A stretch of DNA of 64,000 nucleotides from the NCBI GenBank assembly GCA_049969475.1, contig JBMFOU010000016.1:1-64000 (forward strand), written 5' to 3'. Below the pieces are notes generated by a model. The model saw nothing but the letters and a program-made list of their open reading frames with translations. It was not told where the DNA came from and ran no database searches. The DNA comes from UBA2030 sp049969475. Lineage in GTDB: Bacteria > Bacteroidota > Bacteroidia > Bacteroidales > TTA-H9. Positions 39,914 through 48,178 of the stretch are shown here, piece after piece. Within the stretch, counting starts at the first letter, position 1. Every line of letters starts with the position of its first letter. Position numbers and translations under genes: made by a program.

Positions 39914-40732
39914 ATGATAAAACGCACCCTACTTCTACAATTTGTTTTATTTGTTTCTGCCATAATTATCACGCAGAAATCTTATTCTCAGCCCGATGTA
40001 TGGTGCATGCCGGCCTGGGATTGTACGGCCGAAATCACACTACGGCACCAGGGATACACGGTATCGTACGACATAGAAAATAAAATTCCTAAGTGGGTAG
40101 CTTATTATCTTGTACCCCATCGCCTGAAAAAAATAAGTAAGCGCTCCGATGATTTCAGGCCAGATCCCTGGATTCCTCTTGCATTTTCGGCCACCCTTCA
40201 GGATTATAAGTCCAGTGGATACGATCGTGGACATTTGGCGCCCGCAGCTGATATGTCTTGGTCGGATGAGGTGATGAGCGAATCGTTTTTTTTAAGCAAT
40301 ATGACTCCTCAGGAGCCTTCTTTTAACCGTGGTATTTGGAAAAAGCTTGAAGATGAAGTAAGAAAATGGGCTCAGACTTATGATACTTTGTTGATCGTAA
40401 CCGGCCCTATGCCAGGTGCTTACAAGGGCTATATTGGAGACGGAAAAGTTGCTGTTCCTGTATCATTCTACAAAGCGCTCATGGCATGGCAAAACAATGT
40501 AGGACATGGGTTAGCGTTGGTTATTCCCAATGAGGCTTCAAACCAACCCATAGCCTACTATGCCCTGAGCGTAGACTCGCTTGAATCCTTGCTTTCGTGT
40601 AATCTTTTTGCCGCTTTGCCCCAACCTGCACAGGAAAATGCTGAGTGTAAGATTGACTGGGCATTTTGGCACCTACAACCCAGGGAGGCAAAAACCTCTG
40701 CTTCGGGTTCGGGAAAGAAAGTTAGAAAATGA
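39914..40732 (+). CDS. secreted DNA/RNA non-specific endonuclease
   Basis: Nuclease of the beta-beta-alpha-Me (NUC1/EndA) family, 272 residues. A signal peptide ends near residue 26 (SYSQP), so it acts outside the cytoplasm. The catalytic motif is DRGHLAPAADM with His107, and the magnesium-binding Asn lies in SNMTPQEPSFNRGIW. It follows ung closely and precedes rdgB. Probable role is degradation of extracellular DNA or RNA for nutrients (family knowledge plus inference). The start at ATG 39914 was chosen because it places the signal peptide at the very N-terminus. The C-terminus ends in a basic tail. Confidence 0.93.
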   Translation: MIKRTLLLQFVLFVSAIIITQKSYSQPDVWCMPAWDCTAEITLRHQGYTVSYDIENKIPKWVAYYLVPHRLKKISKRSDDFRPDPWIPLAFSATLQDYKSSGYDRGHLAPAADMSWSDEVMSESFFLSNMTPQEPSFNRGIWKKLEDEVRKWAQTYDTLLIVTGPMPGAYKGYIGDGKVAVPVSFYKALMAWQNNVGHGLALVIPNEASNQPIAYYALSVDSLESLLSCNLFAALPQPAQENAECKIDWAFWHLQPREAKTSASGSGKKVRK

Positions 40733-40765
40733 ATGAATAATTTTTGAATCAAACAATTTATTGGA

Positions 40766-41368
40766 ATGCTGCCCGAATTAGTATTTGCAACAAACAATTC
40801 CCACAAATTGCGCGAAGTATCAGCCATTCTCAGGGGCTTAGCCATTGTAAAAAGCCTGACAGATAAAAACATTGAGACTGAAATACCTGAGGAAGGCGAT
40901 ACCCTGGAAGCAAATGCCCGTCAGAAGGCCTGGTTTATTTATCAACACTATGGTCTCGATTGTTTTGCGGATGATACAGGGCTCGAAGTGGAAGCGCTTG
41001 GTGGTAGGCCGGGTGTATATAGTGCCCGATATGCTGGTGAAGGCCTTTCTTTTGCTGACAATATTCGAAAACTTTTAAGTGAAATGCAGGGTATTAACAA
41101 TCGCAGAGCCCGATTCCGTACCGTGGTAGCCCTAATTCTTAACGGGAAAGAATATTTGTTTGAAGGAAAGGTTGAAGGTCACCTTCTGGAAGCAGAGTCC
41201 GGACAGGGAGGGTTTGGCTACGACCCCCTATTTGTACCTGACGGATATGAACTTACATTTGCTCAAATGGATGAATCCCTCAAAAATTCTATTAGCCATA
41301 GGGGAGAGGCTATCCGCAAAATGGCTGAATTTCTATATGCATACAAACAATTGGGATTCAATAAATAA
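40766..41368 (+). CDS. rdgB: XTP/dITP diphosphatase (RdgB/HAM1 family)
   Basis: Nucleotide-pool sanitising pyrophosphatase of 200 residues, which hydrolyses dITP, ITP and XTP to monophosphates and keeps inosine and xanthine out of nucleic acids. Signature stretches are FATNNSHKLREV (8-19), FADDTGLEVEALGGRPGVYSAR in the middle, GFGYDPLF and SHRGEAI near the end. Length is usual for the family. It starts 33 bases after the nuclease gene and ends in TAA directly abutting the stop of the convergent ddl gene (no intergenic base), so transcripts must overlap. Confidence 0.97.
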   Translation: MLPELVFATNNSHKLREVSAILRGLAIVKSLTDKNIETEIPEEGDTLEANARQKAWFIYQHYGLDCFADDTGLEVEALGGRPGVYSARYAGEGLSFADNIRKLLSEMQGINNRRARFRTVVALILNGKEYLFEGKVEGHLLEAESGQGGFGYDPLFVPDGYELTFAQMDESLKNSISHRGEAIRKMAEFLYAYKQLGFNK

Positions 41369-42352
41369 TTAATCTTTTAGCGCTTCTTCAATCAATAGGT
41401 CGTAAAATTCAGTGAGTTCCATGCCTGCATGGCGGGCCATTTTGGGCACAATGCTCGCCGAAGTCATACCTGGAACCGTGTTTACCTCTAAAAACCAAAA
41501 TTCACCTTCTGAAAGAATAAAATCGAAGCGCACAACGCCCCTGCAGTTTAGCCTGGTATAAAGCATACAGGCTATTTCCTGGCAGTGTTGGGTCAATTCA
41601 TTGCTGATGGGAGCCGGTAATACTTCTTCGGCCATATTATCGGTGTACTTGGCTTCGAAATCGAAAAAGTCTTTTTTGCTGATCACCTCTACCAGGGGCA
41701 AAGCCAGAGGTTTACCGTCTCTGGAATATACTCCGCAGGTAATTTCCCGGCCTTTAATGTATTCTTCTACAAGCACTTCATCATCATGCCTGAAGGCTAA
41801 CTCCAGCGCTGGACCCAATTGCTCAGGTGTGTTTACTTTGCTCATACCCACACTGCTGCCACCACAATTGGGTTTTACAAATACGGGGAGCTTTAAATCA
41901 TGAAGGATTTGCTCCAGGGTGTATTGTCCGGGTTTTGTAAGATGCAGAGAGCGGGCAGTTTTTACACCATAGGCACTCACTACTTTATTGCAGAAACTTT
42001 TATTGAAAGTGAGAGCCGAGGTAACGCTGTCGCAGGAAGTATGTTTAATGCCCAGCATTTCAAAATACCCCTGGAGCTTGCCATCTTCACCTGGGGTGCC
42101 ATGTATTACATTGAATACCAAATCGAAATGTAAGATTTGTTCTGCCAGGTTAAGGCTGAAATCGTTGAGATTTATCGGATACACATTCCCTTGTGCATCG
42201 GTGTAATTCCATTCTTTTCCTCTTATTAAAATGGGGTAAACATTGTACTTCGTTGAGTCGAGCAGAGAGGCCACCCTTTGCGAACTTTTTACAGATATCT
42301 CGTATTCCCCAGAGTTTCCTCCTCCGATCACAGCAATGTTGAGTTTTTTCAT
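41369..42352 (-). CDS. ddl: D-alanine--D-alanine ligase
   Basis: ATP-grasp ligase of 327 residues, which joins two D-alanines for peptidoglycan precursors (EC 6.3.2.4). Visible motifs are GGNSGEYEISVKSS at the N-terminus (the usual E-x-x-V-S), the ATP-grasp lysine and glycine loop VFVKPNCGGSSVGMSKV, EEYIKGREITCGV, and the C-terminal metal site FLEVNTVPGMTSASIVP. It is divergent from a PASTA protein gene (159 bases between starts), which also concerns the cell wall. The gene abuts rdgB tail to tail. Confidence 0.97.
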   Translation of the reverse strand: MKKLNIAVIGGGNSGEYEISVKSSQRVASLLDSTKYNVYPILIRGKEWNYTDAQGNVYPINLNDFSLNLAEQILHFDLVFNVIHGTPGEDGKLQGYFEMLGIKHTSCDSVTSALTFNKSFCNKVVSAYGVKTARSLHLTKPGQYTLEQILHDLKLPVFVKPNCGGSSVGMSKVNTPEQLGPALELAFRHDDEVLVEEYIKGREITCGVYSRDGKPLALPLVEVISKKDFFDFEAKYTDNMAEEVLPAPISNELTQHCQEIACMLYTRLNCRGVVRFDFILSEGEFWFLEVNTVPGMTSASIVPKMARHAGMELTEFYDLLIEEALKD

Positions 42353-42437
42353 ACGCGCATGATTTGGCGCACGAAATTATAAAAACCCTGGCGGTTGCCA
42401 TCTTTTCCGCAAAAAAAGCTATCAGGGACATTTTTAG

Positions 42438-42445
42438 TAAATTTG
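42438..42445 (+). promoter_or_regulatory. candidate promoter for PASTA gene
   Basis: TAAATTTG followed by C fits TAnnTTTG and lies 66 bases upstream of the PASTA protein start. No clear -33 TTTG is seen. Confidence 0.5.
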
Positions 42446-42511
42446 CCCGGCCCTGACAATAAAACCGGTTATTCATAGTTTTAGAACAGGGCCGATATAA
42501 AAGCATTATAG

Positions 42512-43336
42512 ATGAAGTGGTCTGAATTTCTGAGAACCCAATTTTTTTTCAAGCAATTAATCCTCATGGCTCTGGTATCAGTGGCTTTATTTTGGATTTC
42601 CATACAATTGCTCAAGCTTTATACCCGACACGGGCAATTCATTCTTTTGCCTGATTTTACAGGAAAACCCCTGAATGAACTGGTTCAATATGCTGATGAG
42701 AAAGACCTTAGAGTAATAGTAATTGACTCCCTGTATGATGAAACCCGACAGCCGGGAACCATTCTTGTGATGGATCCGGCAGGAAATACAGGAGTCAAAA
42801 CGGGTCGTAAAATTTACGTTACCATTGTCTCATCGACCCCAGACTTCGTACCCATGCCTAATTTGAAAGAACTCTCTCTTCGTCAGGCGGTTGAAACTGT
42901 TATGCAGTCAGGTCTTAAAATAGATTATATTTCGTACGTAGAAGGACCTTTCTTTAATGCGGTATCGGGTCAAAGAATTGGAACGCGGCCTGTAAGAGAG
43001 GGAGAGATGGTTCCCCGCAATACCAAAGTGGTTATTATGGTTGAATCGGGTGATGGTAGCAATCGGGTAGCTGTGCCGGAGGTAATTGGGATGAAAGCTT
43101 CGGAGGCACCGTATGTGCTTTTCCGTCAGGGGCTTAATGTAGGCCGTACTTCCTTGCAAGGTGAGGTATCTCTCGACTCAGCCCGTGTCATCCGTCAGCA
43201 ACCCGGCCCTGGTGCCATGCTCACACCCGGGGGTAGCGTTAACCTCGTTTTGGGAAAAATAAAAAGCGATAAAGACTTGGAAAAGCTCAGGAAAACTGCC
43301 ATAAATGATACCCTGAATCAAGAGCCCAGTTATTAA
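42512..43336 (+). CDS. PASTA domain-containing membrane protein
   Basis: Protein of 274 residues with one N-terminal membrane segment (FFKQLILMALVSVALFWISI, about 12-32) and three PASTA domains outside (about 42-110, 112-180 and 185-252), marked by LPDFTGKPLNELVQYA, MPNLKELSLRQAVETVMQSG and VPEVIGMKASEAPYVLFRQG, each closing with a VxIVV-type strand. PASTA domains bind peptidoglycan or muropeptides in other bacteria. No kinase domain is attached, unlike PknB-type proteins. Divergent from ddl and followed after 8 bases by a T9SS cargo gene and then rluD. The location next to ddl points to a wall-sensing or anchoring role (inference). Confidence 0.9.
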   Translation: MKWSEFLRTQFFFKQLILMALVSVALFWISIQLLKLYTRHGQFILLPDFTGKPLNELVQYADEKDLRVIVIDSLYDETRQPGTILVMDPAGNTGVKTGRKIYVTIVSSTPDFVPMPNLKELSLRQAVETVMQSGLKIDYISYVEGPFFNAVSGQRIGTRPVREGEMVPRNTKVVIMVESGDGSNRVAVPEVIGMKASEAPYVLFRQGLNVGRTSLQGEVSLDSARVIRQQPGPGAMLTPGGSVNLVLGKIKSDKDLEKLRKTAINDTLNQEPSY

Positions 43337-43344
43337 GTTACACC

Positions 43345-45261
43345 ATGCAAGCAATGATAAAGCGGCTTATATACATCATTCCTCTTTTGCTATCAATTTG
43401 GGTGGAGGCCCAGGAGGTATTACTGCCTATATCATACAATCCTCAGGTGGCGAGGGCCGGGCAGCTGAGCTCGCTCAAATCGGGTCAGGTTTCACAATCT
43501 CTTATGCTGCCATTTTTCGACGATTTTCGCAGGGGAGGTCCTTTCCCTGACAAGAGGCTGTGGAGTGACCGCAATGTTTTTGTTGGACAACATTTTGCGA
43601 TTTTTCCGCCCAACTACGGTGTTGCTACCTTCGATGCCCTTGACTCCACAGGCTACGTATACAAACATGCCGCATACACGGCTTTTGAAGCCGATCGACT
43701 GACCAGCCAGCCCATACGTCTCGACTCGGTCTTTGTGCCCATAGCCAGGCCTTTGCGTAAATCCGATTCCATCTATCTTTCGTTTTTCTATCAGCCCCAG
43801 GGAAAAGGTAATCCACCCCAGAAATACGACTCGTTGCTTCTCTATTTCTTCTCTCCAAAAGATTATACCTGGAACAGGATCTGGGCTGCCCCGGGAATGC
43901 CCCTGGATACTTTCAAGGTAAAAACAGGAAAATATTGGGGGTTTGTAAATATTTGGATATCTGATAGTTCAAAATATTACCACAAAGGATTCCGATTCCG
44001 TTTTGTGGCCTATGCCAGTTTGGCCAACAATATTCTCCCCTCGTGGCAGAGTAGCATGGACCAGTGGAATTTAGATTATGTGCTTCTTAACAAAAACCGT
44101 CATAAATTCGATTCTACCTTTCGCGATCTGGGTTTTGTGGATGTGAGCCCCACTATGCTAAAGAACTATATTAGTATGCCTTATACGCATTACAGCAACG
44201 ACCCTACCCGCGAAATGAACGACACTTTAAGTGTCATCATTTCCAATTTGGATGTGGTGGCGCATCCCAGCAATTATGGTTACACAGTTTTCGATGGCTC
44301 TTATCAAAAGATAACCTCTTATACGGGAGGAGGTTATGCGGTTTATCCAGTGTACGATTCTGGTTATGTTAAGTATAAACCTTATGCCCGGCCCCGTATT
44401 AGTAGCATACTACCCATCGACCCTCTGGGAATTAAAGATTCTGCCGATTTTTACATACGTCATGTAATTGTGGGCGATTATACACCGGATGATCGGCTTT
44501 ATGACACGCTGGAGCTAAAGCTGATATTCCGGAATTATTTTGCTTATGATGATGGTACACCGGAAGCTGGCTATGGTGTAAGCCCTGCCGGGGCCATGGG
44601 GGCTGTCCGGTATACTCTCAACATGAAGGATACCTTACGGGCCGTGAAAATATATTTCAATCCCACCCATTCAGGATCCAATCAGCAGTATTTTCATCTT
44701 TTGGTCTGGGACGATAATAATGGAATTCCTGGCAAGTTGCTTTACGACTCTATTGTGAGACCCGAATTTTCTGATGTTCCACACGATTTCCAGACTTTCA
44801 TTCTTCAGAAGATCGTGGTGGTTCGTAACGCTTTTTTTGTGGGCTGGATGAATACCACCAACGACAACCTGAATATGGGTTTCGACCTGTCGCGAGACAA
44901 TCGGGCCAATAATTTCTTCAACGTGGATGGGCAGTGGAGGACCTCACAGTATGCTGGCTCCCTCATGATCAGGCCGGTGGTAGGAAAAGCACTCCCCGGT
45001 AATCCTAAACCTGTACTAAAAGTCAGTCAATTGGTTGTGAGCCCGAATCCGCTCACAGGTCAGGAACTGAGGGTTAGATTGCCAGCGTCTTTCCATGGGG
45101 CCATCGTGGAATTGTACGCTCTAAGTGGACAATTAGTTTATTCCGCACTCTGGAGCGAAACCCTTCAACTACCTATTTTGCCCGGAGGCATGTACCTTCT
45201 TAAAGTAATTTTGCCGGATGGAAGTCTGGTAGGCACAGCTAAATTGATAATCCGGCGTTGA
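43345..45261 (+). CDS. secreted protein with T9SS sorting domain
   Basis: Exported protein of 638 residues; an ATG three codons downstream (43354, MIKRLIYIIPLLLS) is a good alternative start for the signal peptide. The body is beta-rich with no catalytic motif that I recognise (FFDDFRRGGPFPDKRLW, YYHKGFRFRFVAYASL and YFAYDDGTPEAGYGV stand out). The last 80 residues form a T9SS type A sorting domain (VSPNPLTGQELRVRLP to KLIIRR). Its stop overlaps the start of rluD by one base (TGATG), suggesting translational coupling to a cytoplasmic enzyme, an odd pairing. It lies 8 bases after the PASTA gene. Confidence 0.88.
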   Translation: MQAMIKRLIYIIPLLLSIWVEAQEVLLPISYNPQVARAGQLSSLKSGQVSQSLMLPFFDDFRRGGPFPDKRLWSDRNVFVGQHFAIFPPNYGVATFDALDSTGYVYKHAAYTAFEADRLTSQPIRLDSVFVPIARPLRKSDSIYLSFFYQPQGKGNPPQKYDSLLLYFFSPKDYTWNRIWAAPGMPLDTFKVKTGKYWGFVNIWISDSSKYYHKGFRFRFVAYASLANNILPSWQSSMDQWNLDYVLLNKNRHKFDSTFRDLGFVDVSPTMLKNYISMPYTHYSNDPTREMNDTLSVIISNLDVVAHPSNYGYTVFDGSYQKITSYTGGGYAVYPVYDSGYVKYKPYARPRISSILPIDPLGIKDSADFYIRHVIVGDYTPDDRLYDTLELKLIFRNYFAYDDGTPEAGYGVSPAGAMGAVRYTLNMKDTLRAVKIYFNPTHSGSNQQYFHLLVWDDNNGIPGKLLYDSIVRPEFSDVPHDFQTFILQKIVVVRNAFFVGWMNTTNDNLNMGFDLSRDNRANNFFNVDGQWRTSQYAGSLMIRPVVGKALPGNPKPVLKVSQLVVSPNPLTGQELRVRLPASFHGAIVELYALSGQLVYSALWSETLQLPILPGGMYLLKVILPDGSLVGTAKLIIRR

Positions 45262-46304
45262 TGGAAGGGAATTTTCTGACGGATAGCGACTTACTGGAAG
45301 AGCTGTACGAACATTTCCGATTCACGGTCGATCCGGGACAAAGCCTTTTGCGGATTGATAAATTTCTGACGGGAAAAATACAGAATGTCTCGCGCAACAA
45401 AGTGCAAAATGCAGCGCGGGCCGGCAATATTAGAGTAAACGATAAACCTGTAAAATCAAACTACAGGGTCAAGCCTGGGGATGTGATATCCATTCTATTG
45501 CCCGGTCCGCCCCGCGAGACGGAAAATCTTCCGGAAAATATTCCCCTCGATATTGTTTATGAAGATGATGACGTGCTTGTGGTAAATAAGCCAGCGGGTA
45601 TGGTGGTACATCCAGCTTATGCCAACTACACAGGCACGCTGGTCAATGCCCTGCTCTATCATTTTTTGAATAAAACCGGTGTTGATGGAGAAAAACTTCA
45701 ACCCTGGCTGTTACATCGCATAGACAAAGATACCTCGGGTTTGTTGGTAGTGGCCCGCCATGAGCTGGCTCAGGCCGTGCTGGCACGCCAGTTTTTCGAA
45801 CACACCATCCAGAGAAATTATACAGCACTGGTGTGGGGCGATTTACCCGACGATACAGGAACCATTACCGGATATATAAATCGTAGTCCCAAAGATAGAA
45901 GAGTGATGAGTGTATGGCACGACCCGGATAAGGGACGATATAGTGTTACGCATTATCAGGTCATAGAGCGGCTTGGATATACTACTTTGGTAGATTGTCA
46001 GCTGGAGACCGGCCGCACGCATCAAATCAGGGCTCATTTTGCTAGTATAGGTTTTCCGCTGTTTGGCGACACAGCGTATGGCGGTCGTGAAATACTGAAA
46101 GGCCCTGTATTCGCTAAATATCGTCAGTTTGTAGAGAACTGTTTTGAACTACTTCCCGGGCAGGCCCTGCATGCACGCACCCTGGGTTTTGAACACCCTA
46201 CCCTGAGAAAACAGGTATTTTTTGAGGCTCCATTGCCTGGTTACTTTCAGGAGTTGATCGAAAAATGGCGAAGATACATTGCTGGGAGAAACCTGGAAGA
46301 ATAA
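45261..46304 (+). CDS. rluD: ribosomal large-subunit pseudouridine synthase (RluD family)
   Basis: Pseudouridine synthase of 347 residues starting at ATG 45261, which overlaps the previous stop; a TTG at 45258 is the alternative. An S4 RNA-binding domain is at about 30-90 (LLRIDKFLTGKI, SRNKVQNAARAGNIRVND), and the RluA/RluD catalytic domain follows, with catalytic Asp155 in HRIDKDTSGLLVVA and conserved DCQLETGRTHQIRAHF. It should modify uridines of helix 69 in 23S rRNA if it is the true RluD; RluA or RluC cannot be excluded. The TGATG junction implies coupled translation with the T9SS gene. Confidence 0.93.
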   Translation: MEGNFLTDSDLLEELYEHFRFTVDPGQSLLRIDKFLTGKIQNVSRNKVQNAARAGNIRVNDKPVKSNYRVKPGDVISILLPGPPRETENLPENIPLDIVYEDDDVLVVNKPAGMVVHPAYANYTGTLVNALLYHFLNKTGVDGEKLQPWLLHRIDKDTSGLLVVARHELAQAVLARQFFEHTIQRNYTALVWGDLPDDTGTITGYINRSPKDRRVMSVWHDPDKGRYSVTHYQVIERLGYTTLVDCQLETGRTHQIRAHFASIGFPLFGDTAYGGREILKGPVFAKYRQFVENCFELLPGQALHARTLGFEHPTLRKQVFFEAPLPGYFQELIEKWRRYIAGRNLEE

Positions 46305-46456
46305 TGTCGTGAGGTTGAATAGTTTTGTTTTCTACTGAATGTTAGAAACTTAGTTTAAAAATCGACGGATGCTACTAAACGGCCTTTCTTTTCATTTTCC
46401 CCAGGTTGGATAAAAATACGTAACTTGCCGCCCCGTAACGTAAACATCAAAATCTT

Positions 46457-48067
46457 ATGCATACTACTCGCTATATCTTCGTTACGGGTGGAGTTACCTC
46501 TTCGCTGGGCAAAGGAATAGTATCCGCTTCTCTGGCTAAGTTGTTGCAAGCCAGAGGTTTCAAGGTTACCATACAAAAGCTGGATCCTTACATAAATGTG
46601 GACCCCGGTACTCTTAATCCTTACGAGCATGGCGAGTGTTATGTTACCGAGGATGGAGCAGAAACCGACCTCGACCTGGGGCACTATGAACGTTTCTCCA
46701 ACGAGCATACAAGCCAGGCCAATAACGTTACAACGGGACGTATTTATCAAAGTGTAATAGAAAAAGAACGCCGGGGCGATTATTTGGGCAGCACGGTACA
46801 GGTGATTCCCCACATTACCGATGAAATTAAATACCGAATCAAGCTGCTCTCAAAATATAAGGATTACGATTTCATCATTACGGAGATTGGCGGAACTGTG
46901 GGCGACATCGAGTCGTTGCCCTATATCGAAACTGTGCGGCAGATGCGCTGGGAAATGGGTAATTTGTGTGTTGTCATTCATCTAACGTTGGTGCCATACC
47001 TGGCTGCCTCGGGTGAACTGAAAACCAAGCCTACCCAACATTCTGTGAAGATTTTGCAGGAACAAGGGGTACAGCCAGACATCATCGTCTGCCGCACCGA
47101 AAAACCACTCAATGACGGGCTTCGCAACAAGATTGCTTTGTTTTGCAATGTGGGGCCCTCGGCTGTTATCGAGGCTATAGATATGGAATCTATTTATGAA
47201 GTGCCTTTGAAACTGCGCGATGAAGGTCTCGACCGAGAAGTCCTGAAAAAATGCGGCCTCCCGTATGAAGGTAGCCCTGATCTTACAAGCTGGGAGGAAT
47301 TTCTGTATAAGATGAAAAATCCACGCTTCACCGTCGAGATAGGTCTGGTGGGCAAATATGTGGAGTTGAAAGACAGCTATAAGTCGATCATGGAGTCGTT
47401 TGTGCACGCCGGTACCTATCACCAGGTAAAGGTGAAATTGCGTCTTATTCACTCGGAGACAATAAACGATGACAATGCCGCCGAACTTTTGAAAGATCTT
47501 CATGGCATTTTGGTAGCACCTGGTTTTGGTAGTCGCGGAATAGAAGGCAAGATTTCGGCAATAAAATACGCACGCACCCAGGGAATACCTTTCCTGGGAA
47601 TCTGCCTGGGTATGCAGTGTGCAGTTATTGAGTTTGCGCGTAATGTGCTGGGACATGCTCAGGCTCATTCCACAGAATTTGATAAGCGTACTCCCTATCC
47701 GGTGATTGATATCATGGAACAACAAAAAAAGATTTCTGGGATGGGGGGTACCATGCGATTGGGTGCTTATCCTTGCCAGCTATCCGAAAACTCCATAGTT
47801 CACAATATTTACAAAGCTCCGGTGATTTTAGAGCGTCACAGACATAGATATGAATTCAACAATAAATATCTTGATGAATTTCAGGCTGCCGGAATGGTCG
47901 CCACGGGTATCAATCCCAAGGAGAACCTGGTAGAAATTATGGAAATTCCCTCACATCCCTGGTTTGTTGGGGTTCAGTTTCATCCGGAATACAAGAGTAC
48001 AGTAGCCAACCCACATCCCTTGTTCATTGGTTTTGTTGAGGCTGCTTGCAAGCACATGAATCAGTGA
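46457..48067 (+). CDS. pyrG: CTP synthase
   Basis: CTP synthetase of 536 residues (EC 6.3.4.2), which amidates UTP to CTP with glutamine and ATP. The N-terminal synthetase domain shows VTGGVTSSLGKGI, the P-loop region, and PYINVDPGTLNPYEHGEC. The C-terminal class I glutaminase begins near 290 and has the nucleophile Cys383 in GICLGMQ, with the His/Glu pair in VQFHPEYKS. Length is typical. Separated by 111 bases from yidC downstream, with its own promoter box between, so each probably has independent control. Confidence 0.98.
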   Translation: MHTTRYIFVTGGVTSSLGKGIVSASLAKLLQARGFKVTIQKLDPYINVDPGTLNPYEHGECYVTEDGAETDLDLGHYERFSNEHTSQANNVTTGRIYQSVIEKERRGDYLGSTVQVIPHITDEIKYRIKLLSKYKDYDFIITEIGGTVGDIESLPYIETVRQMRWEMGNLCVVIHLTLVPYLAASGELKTKPTQHSVKILQEQGVQPDIIVCRTEKPLNDGLRNKIALFCNVGPSAVIEAIDMESIYEVPLKLRDEGLDREVLKKCGLPYEGSPDLTSWEEFLYKMKNPRFTVEIGLVGKYVELKDSYKSIMESFVHAGTYHQVKVKLRLIHSETINDDNAAELLKDLHGILVAPGFGSRGIEGKISAIKYARTQGIPFLGICLGMQCAVIEFARNVLGHAQAHSTEFDKRTPYPVIDIMEQQKKISGMGGTMRLGAYPCQLSENSIVHNIYKAPVILERHRHRYEFNNKYLDEFQAAGMVATGINPKENLVEIMEIPSHPWFVGVQFHPEYKSTVANPHPLFIGFVEAACKHMNQ

Positions 48068-48106
48068 AACAAGGGAACCCTTCTGGCTGACTATATGAAA
48101 TTACCC

Positions 48107-48114
48107 TATCTTTG
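48107..48114 (+). promoter_or_regulatory. candidate -7 box for yidC
   Basis: TATCTTTG then C, an exact TAnnTTTG match, 64 bases upstream of the yidC ATG. A TTCTGG patch near 48081-48086 lies close to the -33 region. Confidence 0.6.
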
Positions 48115-48178
48115 CACCCTCCCGGAAAGTCCTTACAAGTCTTTCCTAATCCCAACTTGCTAAATTTAGTATTTTAAA

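Noticed and set aside
46982..47725. 247-residue minus-strand ORF inside pyrG
   Set aside because: Shadow of the CTP synthase gene, whose catalytic motifs are intact on the plus strand.
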